Below are positions 44,208-53,101 of a stretch of DNA of 64,000 bases, piece by piece. The position numbers were made by a program, and so were the translations under genes. Source of the DNA: Paenibacillus harenae (lineage in GTDB: Bacteria > Bacillota > Bacilli > Paenibacillales > Paenibacillaceae); the NCBI RefSeq assembly GCF_030812415.1, contig NZ_JAUSST010000013.1, forward strand, positions 1-64,000. Reading direction: 5' to 3'. Each line of letters opens with the position of its first letter. Within the stretch, counting starts at the first letter, position 1. The notes under the pieces are model-generated. The model ran no database searches. It was given only the letters and a program-made list of their open reading frames with translations, and was not told the origin of the DNA.

Positions 44208-44321
44208 TCCCCGCGTTTGGCTAACGAAAGTTTGTTTTAGGCCGGCATTAGGTTTGCTTGCACTCTAGGTGTCGGCCCACACATAAAAAAATATGATGGT
44301 ATATGAGGAGGATTAAGTTCA

Positions 44322-45512
44322 ATGGCTAAGGCAAAATTTGAACGTAATAAACCGCACGTTAACATTGGTACTATCGGTCACGTCGATCATGGTAAAACGA
44401 CATTGACAGCTGCGATCACAACTGTACTTTCCAAAAAATACGGCGGTGCAGCAATTGCATTCGACCAAATCGACAAAGCTCCAGAAGAGCGTGAGCGCGG
44501 TATCACGATCTCGACAGCTCACGTTGAGTATGAGACGCCAGCTCGTCACTACGCTCACGTTGACTGCCCTGGTCACGCCGACTATGTTAAAAACATGATC
44601 ACTGGTGCTGCTCAAATGGACGGAGCTATTCTTGTAGTTTCCGCTACTGACGGTCCAATGCCGCAAACTCGTGAGCATATCTTGCTTTCGAAACAAGTAG
44701 GCGTACCTTACATCGTTGTATTCCTTAACAAATGCGACATGGTTGAAGATGAAGAGCTTCTTGAGCTTGTTGAAATGGAAGTTCGCGATCTTCTTTCCGA
44801 GTATGAGTTCCCAGGCGACGACACTCCGATCATTCGCGGTGCTGCTCGTGAAGCTCTTGCTAATCCAGAAGGCCCTTGGGCTGAAAAAATCATCGAGCTC
44901 TTCGAGCAAGTTGATACTTACATCCCAACTCCTGAGCGCGACACAGCTAAGCCTTTCCTTATGCCTGTCGAGGACGTATTCACAATCACTGGCCGTGGTA
45001 CAGTTGCTACAGGTCGCGTAGAGCGTGGCGTTATCAAAGTAGGCGACGAGGTAGAAATTATCGGTCTTGCTGAAGAGTCCCGTAAATCCGTAGTAACTGG
45101 CGTTGAAATGTTCCGTAAATTGCTTGACTCCGCTCAAGCTGGGGACAACGTAGGCGCATTGCTTCGTGGTGTAGACCGCAGCAACATTGAGCGTGGTCAA
45201 GTATTGGCTAAACCAGGTTCGGTTAAACCACACACGAACTTCACTGCTCAAATCTACGTTCTTACTAAAGAAGAGGGTGGCCGTCACAAGCCTTTCTTCA
45301 CAGGCTACCGTCCACAGTTCTACTTCCGTACGACTGACGTAACAGGTATCATCAACCTGCCAGAAGGCACTGAGATGGTTATGCCTGGCGACAACATCAC
45401 TGTAACGGTTGAGCTAATCGCTCCAATCGCTGTTGAAGAGGGAACTCGTTTCTCCATTCGTGAAGGCGGCCGTACTGTAGGCGCTGGCGCAGTAGCAACT
45501 ATCCAAAAATAA
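44322..45512 (+). CDS. tuf: Elongation factor Tu
   Basis: A 396-residue GTPase that delivers aminoacyl-tRNA. G motifs: GHVDHGKTT, DCPGHADYVKNM and NKCD; domains 2 and 3 follow without gaps. Codon use is noticeably more biased (many GCT, CGT, GTA) than in neighbouring accessory genes, as expected of the most abundant protein. A perfect terminator lies 29 bp behind, so the str operon ends here. Confidence 0.98.
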   Translation: MAKAKFERNKPHVNIGTIGHVDHGKTTLTAAITTVLSKKYGGAAIAFDQIDKAPEERERGITISTAHVEYETPARHYAHVDCPGHADYVKNMITGAAQMDGAILVVSATDGPMPQTREHILLSKQVGVPYIVVFLNKCDMVEDEELLELVEMEVRDLLSEYEFPGDDTPIIRGAAREALANPEGPWAEKIIELFEQVDTYIPTPERDTAKPFLMPVEDVFTITGRGTVATGRVERGVIKVGDEVEIIGLAEESRKSVVTGVEMFRKLLDSAQAGDNVGALLRGVDRSNIERGQVLAKPGSVKPHTNFTAQIYVLTKEEGGRHKPFFTGYRPQFYFRTTDVTGIINLPEGTEMVMPGDNITVTVELIAPIAVEEGTRFSIREGGRTVGAGAVATIQK

Positions 45513-45541
45513 TAAACGCGGCCTTAGGCCGAAGTTTATGG

Positions 45542-45574
45542 AAAAAAGCTCCCACGTTCGTGGGAGCTTTTTTT
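45542..45574. terminator. Terminator of the str operon
   Basis: AAAAAAGCTCCCACG pairs with CGTGGGAGCTTTTTT around TT, a near-perfect symmetrical hairpin able to work on both strands. Confidence 0.95.
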
Positions 45575-45616
45575 GTTTTTAGAAGGGAATTTGGATATTT
45601 TTCATGTAACTAATCA

Positions 45617-45646
45617 TTGACGGTATGCAGGTTCGGCCTTTAATAT
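45617..45646 (+). promoter_or_regulatory. Candidate promoter of the TrpXYZ-like importer
   Basis: TTGACG (45617-45622), an 18-bp spacer and TAATAT (45641-45646). A 165-base leader follows before the first gene, with only a five-pair hairpin AAAGG/CCTTTTTT near 45720-45737. No T-box motif is found in it. Confidence 0.5.
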
Positions 45647-45811
45647 TAAATGTAATGTAAAAAGGTTGTCCACGCTCCGAAGGCATTCAGTCCCTACAAA
45701 TCAGTCATTTTCCGAAGAGAAAGGTATAGCCTTTTTTGTATTGTCTGGATGGACCTGCACGAGCACAACAACTTTAAAGTAAAGGTACACACGATGAGAG
45801 GGGTTTATCGA

Positions 45812-46861
45812 ATGAAGAAAAAGTTTTGGTTAGGTATTACGCTCGCAACTGTTATGGTTGTAACGGCAGCGTGTGGCGCAAACAGTTCAAGCAATACGAA
45901 TACAGGCTCCAATAACAATGCCGGCAACACGGGCGGCGATGCGGAGAAAACGTATACGATAGCTATCTCGCAAGTGGTTGAGCATCCATCACTCGATGCA
46001 ACAAAAGACGGTTTCATTGCAGCATTGAAGGATGCAGGCATTGAAGAAGGTAAAAATCTTAAGATCGATATGAACAACGCACAAGCGGATACGGCTAACA
46101 GCAAAACGATTTCGCAGAAAATCGCTTCTGGAAAAGCTGATCTTGCACTTGGTATCGCAACGATGACAGCGCAGAACTTGGCTGAAGACGTTACGAACAT
46201 TCCGGTGTTGTTCGCAGCCGTAACGGATCCGATCGATGCGGGGATCGTTAAACAGCTAGAAGCTCCAGGCGGCAACATCACAGGCGCGTCCGATACGAAT
46301 CCTGATGCGGTTAAGCAAACGATGGACTTCATTGCTGCCGAACTTCCAGAAGTGAAGAAAATAGGCCTAGTCATTAACGAGGGCGAGCCAAATGCGGTTG
46401 TTATGGCGAAATATGCGGAAGAAGCGCTTAAAACGCATGGCATCGAGCTTGTCAAAGCGCCGATTGTCAACATTTCCGACGTTCAACAAGCAGCCGAGTC
46501 TTTGGTAGGTCGTGTAGATGCCATCTACATTACGCTCGACAACAACGTTGTCAGCGGCGTGGATTCCATTATTGAAGTGGCTAACCAAAACGACATTCCG
46601 TTCTTCTCCGCTGACCGTGATTCGGTAGAAAAAGGAGCTTTCCTAGCTGTTGGATTCAAATACTTTGATCACGGTTATGAAGTTGGACAAATGGCAGTTG
46701 AGATTTTGAAAAACGGTAAAAAACCAGGCGAGATGGATGTCACGGTTCCGCAAAAGCTTGATTTCATCATGAACCTTAAGGCTGCTGCAGAGCAAGACAT
46801 TACGGTTACGGATAAAATGAAAAGCTATGTGAAAGACCCTGAGAACAACATCATCGAGTAA
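45812..46861 (+). CDS. ABC transporter substrate-binding lipoprotein (TrpX-like)
   Basis: A 349-residue binding protein of the ABC_sub_bind family (PF04392 type). Signal peptide with lipobox VTAAC (Cys21), then an Asn/Ser/Gly linker. The periplasmic-binding fold starts YTIAISQVVEHPSLDATKDG and includes VLFAAVTDPIDAGIV and the closing PQKLDFIMNLKAAAE. Relatives are linked to tryptophan or other aromatic compounds through T-boxes, but the ligand here is unproven. The frame extends upstream to 45749; ATG 45812 is chosen for its GAGAGGGG and its proper signal peptide. Confidence 0.87.
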   Translation: MKKKFWLGITLATVMVVTAACGANSSSNTNTGSNNNAGNTGGDAEKTYTIAISQVVEHPSLDATKDGFIAALKDAGIEEGKNLKIDMNNAQADTANSKTISQKIASGKADLALGIATMTAQNLAEDVTNIPVLFAAVTDPIDAGIVKQLEAPGGNITGASDTNPDAVKQTMDFIAAELPEVKKIGLVINEGEPNAVVMAKYAEEALKTHGIELVKAPIVNISDVQQAAESLVGRVDAIYITLDNNVVSGVDSIIEVANQNDIPFFSADRDSVEKGAFLAVGFKYFDHGYEVGQMAVEILKNGKKPGEMDVTVPQKLDFIMNLKAAAEQDITVTDKMKSYVKDPENNIIE

Positions 46862-46957
46862 GTCTTGCTAGATCGGAATAGAATAAGAAAATGAAAACAT
46901 GCGGGGTGAGCGGTAATTCTGTTCATCCCCTTGTTGCGATAAAGGAGTTGCATAACG

Positions 46958-47875
46958 ATGCTCACATCGTTACAGGGTGCTATAGAGAGCGGCCTGTTAT
47001 ATGCGTTGATGGCGCTTGGCGTCTATATTACGTTTCGAATTCTCGACTTTCCGGATTTAACGGTAGACGGCAGCTTCACAACGGGAGCCGCGATTGGCGC
47101 AGTGATGTCCGTAAACGGTACGCCTCCGTGGATTGCAGTTATTTGTGCCTTTATTGGCGGAGCGATTGCGGGCACTTGCACCGGATTGCTTCATACGAAA
47201 GGCAAGATCAATGGCCTGTTGTCCGGAATCATTATGATGATTGCCTTATATTCGATTAACTTGCGTATTCTTGGCAAGCCAAACGTTTCGTTGCGCAATA
47301 TGGACAATGTCTTTGACGGGGCTTCGGTGCTAGTGCTTGCTGTAATACTGGCTATTGCAGTTAAAGTATTGCTGGACCTATTCTTCAAAACCGATATGGG
47401 GTTAAGCTTGCGTGCAACTGGGGATAACTCGCGGATGATTCGCAGCTTCGGCGCGAATACTGACATTACAACGATTTTCGGTATTGCACTGTCTAATGCG
47501 TTAGTGGCTACTTCTGGAGCGCTTATCGCACAGCAGCAAAAGTTTGCGGACAACAGCATGGGTATCGGGATGATCGTAATCGGACTAGCTTCCGTTATCA
47601 TTGGCGAGGCGATTTTCGGATCGAGGTCGATATTCCGCGCAACGCTCGCTGTTATTCTAGGAGCGATAATTTATCGGATTATTTTTGCGCTCGCGTTGCG
47701 CGTCGAGTGGCTTGAAGCGTCAGATATGAAGCTTATTACGGCGGTTATCATTATTTTCGCTCTCGTTGTACCTTCGGCAAGGCGCGCGGTGAAGATGAAG
47801 AGCGTCGCTCGCAAGCGTACGGCAGAGATGCTGGCGAAGGTCGGCAACGCCCCAGAAGCAGGAGGTGAGCGTTAA
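46958..47875 (+). CDS. ABC transporter permease (TrpY/LivH-like)
   Basis: A 305-residue permease with eight or so membrane segments, in the branched-chain amino acid/TrpY group. Typical stretches are LYALMALGVYITFRILDFPDL and TVDGSFTTGAAIGAV at the N terminus and GLSLRATGDNSRMIRSFGAN, which docks the ATPase. It lies 96 bp behind the lipoprotein and overlaps the ATPase gene by one base (TAATG), so one transcript and coupled translation are likely. Confidence 0.88.
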   Translation: MLTSLQGAIESGLLYALMALGVYITFRILDFPDLTVDGSFTTGAAIGAVMSVNGTPPWIAVICAFIGGAIAGTCTGLLHTKGKINGLLSGIIMMIALYSINLRILGKPNVSLRNMDNVFDGASVLVLAVILAIAVKVLLDLFFKTDMGLSLRATGDNSRMIRSFGANTDITTIFGIALSNALVATSGALIAQQQKFADNSMGIGMIVIGLASVIIGEAIFGSRSIFRATLAVILGAIIYRIIFALALRVEWLEASDMKLITAVIIIFALVVPSARRAVKMKSVARKRTAEMLAKVGNAPEAGGER

Positions 47876-48669
47876 TGCTTGAGATTGCTAACGTATCCAA
47901 GCTTTTCAATCCAGGCACGGTAGATGAGAAGACAGCGCTCGTAGGCGCCAATCTCGTAATGAAGCCAGGAGATTTTGTTACCGTTATCGGAAGTAACGGT
48001 GCCGGCAAGTCGACGCTTATGAACATTATCTCCGGCGTGATGAGACCGGATGCCGGCGATGTGAAGATCGACGGTCGCGTCATCTCCCCAATATCCGAGC
48101 ATCAGCGGAGCCGTTGGATCGGACGTGTCTTCCAGGATCCGATGGCCGGCACGGCACCGCGCATGACGATCGAGGAGAATATGGCGATGGCCTATACCCG
48201 CGGCAAGTCGCGTGGCTTCTCCTTCGGCGTGAATAAAGCTAGGAAGAAAATTTTCAAAGAAGAATTGTCGCGTCTTGGCATTGGGCTTGAGAATCGTCTA
48301 AGCGCAAAGGTAGGCTTGTTGTCAGGCGGCGAGCGTCAAGCGCTAAGCTTACTTATGGCGACGTTCACCCGTCCGCAGATCCTATTGCTGGACGAGCATA
48401 CGGCAGCGCTGGATCCGGCTCGAGCTGAGTTAATCACGACGCTGACGGAAAGCATCGTTCGCGAGATGAAGCTCACGACGCTTATGGTTACCCATAACAT
48501 GGAGCAGGCGATCCGCCTAGGCAACCGTCTTATTATGATGGATAAGGGCCGCATTATTCTGAACGTCAATGAGGATCGTAAGCATAACCTCACCGTGGAG
48601 CAGTTGCTCGGCGAGTTCGAGCAGATCAGCGGCAAGAAACTGGCTGACGATCGCATCGTGCTGGGGTAG
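47875..48669 (+). CDS. ABC transporter ATP-binding protein (TrpZ-like)
   Basis: A 264-residue ATPase. Walker A is GSNGAGKST, the Q-loop VFQDPMAG, the signature LSGGERQALSLLMA, Walker B ILLLDEHTAALDP and the switch His in VTHNME. It energises the permease encoded just upstream. Together the three genes form a complete importer inserted between tuf and the S10 operon. A terminator lies 145 bp behind. Confidence 0.92.
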   Translation: MLEIANVSKLFNPGTVDEKTALVGANLVMKPGDFVTVIGSNGAGKSTLMNIISGVMRPDAGDVKIDGRVISPISEHQRSRWIGRVFQDPMAGTAPRMTIEENMAMAYTRGKSRGFSFGVNKARKKIFKEELSRLGIGLENRLSAKVGLLSGGERQALSLLMATFTRPQILLLDEHTAALDPARAELITTLTESIVREMKLTTLMVTHNMEQAIRLGNRLIMMDKGRIILNVNEDRKHNLTVEQLLGEFEQISGKKLADDRIVLG

Positions 48670-48813
48670 GGTATTAATGAGGGAGCCGCACTGCGTGGAA
48701 AGCGGGGGTTTGCGTCTGTGTTGTAACCGTATTGTTAGGGTTAGATTACAACGCGGATACAATACGGATTTCAAAAGCACCGTCCTCATCAAACCTTATA
48801 TATAATAGAAGAA

Positions 48814-48845
48814 ACGCGTGCGATATTGAGTCGCACGTGTTTTTT
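48814..48845 (+). terminator. Terminator of the TrpXYZ-like operon
   Basis: ACGCGTGCGA pairs with TCGCACGTGT (one mismatch, seven-base loop), followed by T6. Confidence 0.88.
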
Positions 48846-48858
48846 GTTGCGACTGAAA

Positions 48859-48961
48859 CGATAGTTCGATTTCGTCGAACTAATTTTGACTAATGGGCTC
48901 CATTGTGCTCGATAGTGGCATTTCATCAAACTAATTTACCGTAAATAGCTCAAAAAACTAA
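48859..48961 (+). repeat. Degenerate 51-bp tandem repeat
   Basis: Two units begin CGATAGT (48859 and 48910) and share ATTTCRTCRAACTAATTT near their middle; a weaker third, with ATTGAATTAATTTCCCG, may follow near 48964. The first unit also folds as TAGTTCGA/TCGAACTA (48862-48882). It looks like a dispersed intergenic repeat family rather than coding DNA. Confidence 0.5.
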
Positions 48962-49029
48962 AACCATTGAATTAATTTCCCGAAATGACATTACCGCTCG
49001 CAGCGACCAGTAGCAGGCAACTCAACATT

Positions 49030-49354
49030 CACTAGCAGCAAAGTAGTAGCAGCATTGATCGGCAATTAAATCTTCCCTCCTTATTTTTACTAATGAATTG
49101 CTGCTAGTGTCGTTATATAATGTGTTTCGGGTCAATAATGAGTGAGGACATCTCATATCGGATACAAAGAACGACACTTGCTACGTATGCTCGTTCAATT
49201 ATCTTCGAACGAGCATGCACTTCTTCCTAGAGCGAGCTGAGTTGGAAGTGTTAGAGGGAATTGGAACGTAGCAAAGCTGGGCTCGAGCCGGAGAGTTTAC
49301 GTTCCGTTTTCGATACTGTGATGCATCCTTAAACTCTAATTATAGCATCACAGT
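49030..49354. repeat. Series of four inverted repeats before the S10 operon
   Basis: Four dyads stand in a row: CACTAGCAGCAA/TTGCTGCTAGTG (49030-49041, 49098-49109); ATGCTCGTTC/GAACGAGCAT (49187-49216); GGAACGTA/TACGTTCC (49263-49305) enclosing the palindrome GGCTCGAGCC; and ACTGTGATGC/GCATCACAGT (49315-49354). All arms are perfect. No T tract makes them classical terminators, and no gene is seen. The region 48846-49606 is otherwise AT-rich and empty apart from the S10 promoter. Confidence 0.6.
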
Positions 49355-49442
49355 TTCAATGGTTGACGAAGGCCGAGTGCAGCGTTGCGTAGCGATTATT
49401 TTCCTCATAATCATTCCCATAGTGCGAGCAGTATTTATTTTG

Positions 49443-49471
49443 TTGCAATTGCCTATTAGATTCGGTATAAT
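49443..49471 (+). promoter_or_regulatory. Sigma-A promoter of the S10-spc-alpha operon
   Basis: TTGCAA (49443-49448), a 17-bp spacer and a perfect TATAAT (49466-49471). A leader of about 130 bases follows, with hairpin CGCTCC/GGAGCG (49523-49542), an enclosing GCGAGA/TCTCGC pair (49501-49506, 49556-49561) and a T5 run, which could attenuate transcription. Confidence 0.8.
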
Positions 49472-49606
49472 ATTGACTGTTGGTCTGACGTTGCGTTGAT
49501 GCGAGAGGTTGCCGACACACCCCGCTCCTTTGCCATGGAGCGCGTGAAGGGTTTTTCTCGCGGAGTATGTCCGATAATAAATTGGGCGATAGAAGGAGGG
49601 ACTTAT

Positions 49607-49915
49607 ATGGCAAAGCAAAAGATTCGTATTCGTTTGAAAGCATACGATCACAGAATTCTTGATCAATCCGCAGAGAAAATCGTGGAAACTGCAAAACGTT
49701 CCGGTGCAGGCGTATCCGGGCCGATTCCGTTACCAACGGAAAAGCAAATCATCACCATTCTCCGTGCGGTACACAAGTACAAGGATTCGAGGGAGCAATT
49801 CGAACAACGCACTCATAAGCGTTTGATCGATATTGTTAACCCAACGCCGCAAACGGTTGATGCGTTGATGCGCCTGGATTTACCATCCGGTGTAGATATC
49901 GAAATCAAACTGTAA
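49607..49915 (+). CDS. rpsJ: Ribosomal protein uS10
   Basis: A 102-residue 30S head protein that also serves as NusE in antitermination with NusB and binds NusG. Start MAKQKIRIRLKAYDHRILDQ is standard; the frame runs upstream to 49496, but ATG 49607 follows AAGGAGGG. The loop PIPLPTEKQIITILRAVHKY (tetracycline-associated Val/Lys region) is normal. First gene of the 30-gene ribosomal cluster. Confidence 0.98.
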   Translation: MAKQKIRIRLKAYDHRILDQSAEKIVETAKRSGAGVSGPIPLPTEKQIITILRAVHKYKDSREQFEQRTHKRLIDIVNPTPQTVDALMRLDLPSGVDIEIKL

Positions 49916-49956
49916 TATCAGTATATGCGATCATAGAAAGGAAATGAGGTGTCAAC

Positions 49957-50580
49957 ATGAAAGGTATCTTAGGGAAAAAACTTGGAATGACTCAAGTGTT
50001 TACTCCTGAAGGAAACGTCATTCCAGTAACGGTAATCGAAGCTGGACCTTGCGTCGTTCTTCAGAAGAAAGACCAAGAGAACGATGGCTATGAAGCCGTT
50101 CAATTCGGTTTCTCCGATAAGAAAGAAAGCAGAACGAATAAGCCAGAGATCGGCCACGCTAAGAAAGCTGGCGCGACTCCTAAGCGCTACGTTCGTGAGA
50201 TTCGCGGCATTATCCTTGGTGATTACGAAGTTGGCCAGGAAGTTAAGGCAGACTTGTTCGCAGAGGGCGAATTCGTTGACGTAACAGGTATTTCGAAAGG
50301 TAAAGGCTTTGCCGGCGTTATCAAACGTTGGGGACAAAGCACTGGACCGATGGCACACGGTTCGCGTTACCACCGTGGTCCAGGTTCGATGGGTTCGATC
50401 CAAGCTAACCGCGTACCGAAAGGCAAACGCCTTCCAGGTCACATGGGTAACGAAACGATCACAATCCAAAAGCTTGAAATTATCCGTGTAGATGCAGAAC
50501 GTAACGTTCTTCTTGTAAAAGGTTCCATACCGGGCCCTAAAAACGGATTCGTTAAAGTAAAACAAACCGTTAAGAAATAA
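49957..50580 (+). CDS. rplC: Ribosomal protein uL3
   Basis: A 207-residue assembly-initiating 50S protein whose loop reaches the peptidyl-transferase centre (HGSRYHRGPGSMG, then NRVPKGKRLPGHMG). Changes in this loop cause linezolid or tiamulin resistance elsewhere; no known change stands out. GAAAGGAAATGAGGTG precedes the ATG. Confidence 0.97.
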   Translation: MKGILGKKLGMTQVFTPEGNVIPVTVIEAGPCVVLQKKDQENDGYEAVQFGFSDKKESRTNKPEIGHAKKAGATPKRYVREIRGIILGDYEVGQEVKADLFAEGEFVDVTGISKGKGFAGVIKRWGQSTGPMAHGSRYHRGPGSMGSIQANRVPKGKRLPGHMGNETITIQKLEIIRVDAERNVLLVKGSIPGPKNGFVKVKQTVKK

Positions 50581-50608
50581 TTGCTCTTGAAGAAAGGAGG
50601 AACAAGAA

Positions 50609-51232
50609 ATGCCTACAGTTAAAGTATTGAACGTGAGTGGCGCATCCGTTGGCGAGCTTGAGCTTGCTGAAAACGTATTTGGTGTTACGCCAAACGTACC
50701 GGTTATGCACAGCGCCGTTGTCCTGCAACAAGCTGCTGAACGCCTTGGTACACACAAAACTAAAGGACGCTCCGAAGTACGCGGCGGCGGTCGTAAACCT
50801 TGGAAACAAAAAGGTACTGGCCGTGCTCGTCAAGGTAGCATTCGCTCCCCGCAGTGGGTTGGCGGCGGTACTGTATTCGGACCGACTCCACGCACTTACG
50901 GATTCAAGCTTCCTAAGAAAGTTCGTCGTCTTGCGATCAAATCCGCATTGTCTTCGAAAGTTATCGCGAACGAAATTATCGTTCTTGATCAACTGACATT
51001 CGCGGCTCCTAAGACGAAGGAATTCGCTAATATCTTGAACAACCTTAAGGTAGACCGTAAAGCGCTTGTTGTAACGGCTAACTATGAGGATAACGTAGCA
51101 TTGTCCGCTCGCAACATTCCGGGCGTAAAATTCGTTGTAGCTGACGGCATCAATGTTCGTGACGTACTAGTGTATGATAAGCTGATCATCACTAAAGAAG
51201 CAGTAGAGAAAGTACAGGAGGTGCTTGCGTAA
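50609..51232 (+). CDS. rplD: Ribosomal protein uL4
   Basis: A 207-residue protein lining the exit tunnel. The tunnel loop is RGGGRKPWKQKGTGRARQGS (macrolide-related Lys/Gly residues intact), and VGGGTVFGPTPRTYGFKLPK follows. AAAGGAGG precedes the start. The stop overlaps the rplW ATG by one base. In enterobacteria L4 represses the S10 operon; here no such site is assigned. Confidence 0.97.
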   Translation: MPTVKVLNVSGASVGELELAENVFGVTPNVPVMHSAVVLQQAAERLGTHKTKGRSEVRGGGRKPWKQKGTGRARQGSIRSPQWVGGGTVFGPTPRTYGFKLPKKVRRLAIKSALSSKVIANEIIVLDQLTFAAPKTKEFANILNNLKVDRKALVVTANYEDNVALSARNIPGVKFVVADGINVRDVLVYDKLIITKEAVEKVQEVLA

Positions 51233-51525
51233 TGAAAAATCCACGCGATATTATCAAGCGCCCGGTTATTACGGAACGTACGAGCGATTACATGGCTACA
51301 AAACGTTATGTGTTTGAAGTCGATCTTCGTGCGAACAAAACCGAAATCAAACAAGCTATTGAACAAATCTTCAAAGTAAAAGTAACCGGCGTTAACACTA
51401 TGCGTGTAGCGGGTAAACCAAAACGTTATGGTAAACATAGCGGATACAGACCTGATTGGAAAAAAGCGATCGTTCAACTGAGCGCTGACAGCAAAGAACT
51501 TGAGTTCTTTGAAACGTCTGTTTAG
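51232..51525 (+). CDS. rplW: Ribosomal protein uL23
   Basis: A 97-residue protein at the tunnel exit, docking site for trigger factor and signal recognition particle. It begins MKNPRDIIKRPVITERTSDY and carries the basic loop RVAGKPKRYGKHSGYRPDWK. The start shares its A with the rplD stop (TAATG); AGGAGGTG lies upstream inside rplD. Confidence 0.97.
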   Translation: MKNPRDIIKRPVITERTSDYMATKRYVFEVDLRANKTEIKQAIEQIFKVKVTGVNTMRVAGKPKRYGKHSGYRPDWKKAIVQLSADSKELEFFETSV

Positions 51526-51542
51526 AAAAGGAGGGAATACAA

Positions 51543-52373
51543 GTGCCAATTAAAAAGTACAAACCGACATCGCCAGCTCGTCGTGGTATGTCCGTCTCGA
51601 CTTTCGAAGAAATTACGACAAGCACACCGGAGAAATCGTTGCTTGCACCGCTTTTCAAAAAAGCTGGTCGTAATAACCAAGGTAAAATTACGGTTCGTCA
51701 CCATGGCGGCGGACACAAACGTAAATACCGTATCATCGATTTCAAACGTACTAAGGACGGTATCGTTGGTAACGTAGCGACGATCGAATACGATCCGAAC
51801 CGTACTTCCAATATCGCTTTGATCCACTACGTGGATGGTGCGAAAGCTTACATCATCGCCCCTAAGGGATTGAAAGTCGGCGATCAAGTTATGTCCGGTC
51901 CTACGGCTGATATCAAGATCGGCAATGCTTTGCCGCTTGTGAATATCCCAGTCGGTACAATTATCCACAACATCGAATTGAAACCAGGTAAAGGCGGACA
52001 ACTCGTTCGTGCTGCTGGTACGGAAGCTCAACTTCTTGGTAAAGAAGAAAACTACGTATCGATTCGTCTTAGCTCCGGCGAAGTTCGTCGCATTCTGAAT
52101 ACTTGCCGTGCAACAGTTGGTTCCGTTGGCAACGAAGATCACGAACTCGTGAAAATCGGTAAAGCCGGCCGTTCCCGTTGGTTGGGCAAACGTCCTGAAG
52201 TCCGCGGCGTAGTTATGAACCCTAACGATCACCCACACGGTGGTGGTGAAGGCCGTGCTCCAATCGGACGTAAATCCCCAATGTCTCCATGGGGCAAACC
52301 GACGCTTGGTTACAAAACTCGCAAGAAGAAAAAAGCATCGAGCCAATATATTATTCGTCGTCGCACGAAGTAA
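51543..52373 (+). CDS. rplB: Ribosomal protein uL2
   Basis: A 276-residue protein essential for subunit joining and peptidyl transfer. The conserved C-terminal loop HGGGEGRAPIG includes the catalytically implicated His. It starts with GTG 51543 (VPIKKYKPTSPARRGM) behind AAAGGAGGG. The C terminus is basic. A chance perfect DnaA box, TTATCCACA, lies inside it at 51961. Confidence 0.97.
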   Translation: MPIKKYKPTSPARRGMSVSTFEEITTSTPEKSLLAPLFKKAGRNNQGKITVRHHGGGHKRKYRIIDFKRTKDGIVGNVATIEYDPNRTSNIALIHYVDGAKAYIIAPKGLKVGDQVMSGPTADIKIGNALPLVNIPVGTIIHNIELKPGKGGQLVRAAGTEAQLLGKEENYVSIRLSSGEVRRILNTCRATVGSVGNEDHELVKIGKAGRSRWLGKRPEVRGVVMNPNDHPHGGGEGRAPIGRKSPMSPWGKPTLGYKTRKKKKASSQYIIRRRTK

Positions 52374-52428
52374 TAACCGCTTGATACAAATCGCTTAACA
52401 CGAACGTTATGTGAAGGGAGGAACACAA

Positions 52429-52710
52429 ATGGGTCGCAGTTTAAAGAAAGGTCCGTTTATTGACGGGTACCTGCTTAAAAAAGTCGAGGTCTTGAACGAA
52501 ACCGAGAAAAAAGTCGTTATCAAAACCTGGTCCCGCCGCTCGACCATTTTCCCGCAATTCATTGGTCACACGTTTGCAGTTTATGATGGTCGTAAGCATG
52601 TGCCGGTTTATGTAACGGAAGATATGGTTGGACACAAGCTTGGTGAATTTGCACCAACTCGTACGTACAAAGGCCATGCCGGCGAAGACAAAAAAACGGG
52701 CAGACGTTAA
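52429..52710 (+). CDS. rpsS: Ribosomal protein uS19
   Basis: A 93-residue 30S head protein that complexes with S13. MGRSLKKGPFIDGYLLKKVE and the C-terminal LGEFAPTRTYKGHAGEDKKT are typical. The frame extends back to a GTG at 52411 that reads through the ribosome binding site AAGGGAGG; ATG 52429 is the start. Confidence 0.97.
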   Translation: MGRSLKKGPFIDGYLLKKVEVLNETEKKVVIKTWSRRSTIFPQFIGHTFAVYDGRKHVPVYVTEDMVGHKLGEFAPTRTYKGHAGEDKKTGRR

Positions 52711-52752
52711 TTTGCCCTTTATCACCTTTAATGAACGAGAGGAGGTTCCTAC

Positions 52753-53088
52753 ATGCAAGAAGCTAAAGCGCACGTTAAATTCGTTCGTATTGCTCCGCGC
52801 AAAGCGATGCTCGTTGCAGATTTGATCCGTGGTAAGCAAGTTGGCGAAGCGATTGCAATTTTGCGTCACACGCCGAGATCGGCTTCCCCGATTCTGGAGA
52901 AGTTGCTGAACTCTGCTATAGCGAATGCTGAGCACAACTACCAGCTAGACGTAAACAAATTGGTTATATCGCAAGCTTTCGTTAACCAAGGACCAACGAT
53001 GAAACGTTTCCGTCCTCGTGCTATGGGACGTGCAAGCCGGATCAATAAAAGAACCAGCCACATCACCTTAGTGGTATCTGAAAAATAA
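52753..53088 (+). CDS. rplV: Ribosomal protein uL22
   Basis: A 111-residue protein with a beta-hairpin in the exit tunnel (GPTMKRFRPRAMGRASRINK), where deletions confer macrolide resistance; intact here. RIAPRKAMLVADLIRGKQV is the RNA-binding N-terminal part. GAGAGGAGG precedes the ATG. Confidence 0.97.
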   Translation: MQEAKAHVKFVRIAPRKAMLVADLIRGKQVGEAIAILRHTPRSASPILEKLLNSAIANAEHNYQLDVNKLVISQAFVNQGPTMKRFRPRAMGRASRINKRTSHITLVVSEK

Positions 53089-53101
53089 GGAGGGATTACG
53101 T

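Noticed and set aside
45575..45811. Tryptophan T-box leader ahead of the TrpXYZ-like genes
   Set aside because: I looked for the GGTGGNACCGCG core and a terminator with a T tract; neither is present.
51961..51969. Perfect DnaA box inside rplB
   Set aside because: It is single and within conserved coding sequence; one chance match per window is about what is expected.
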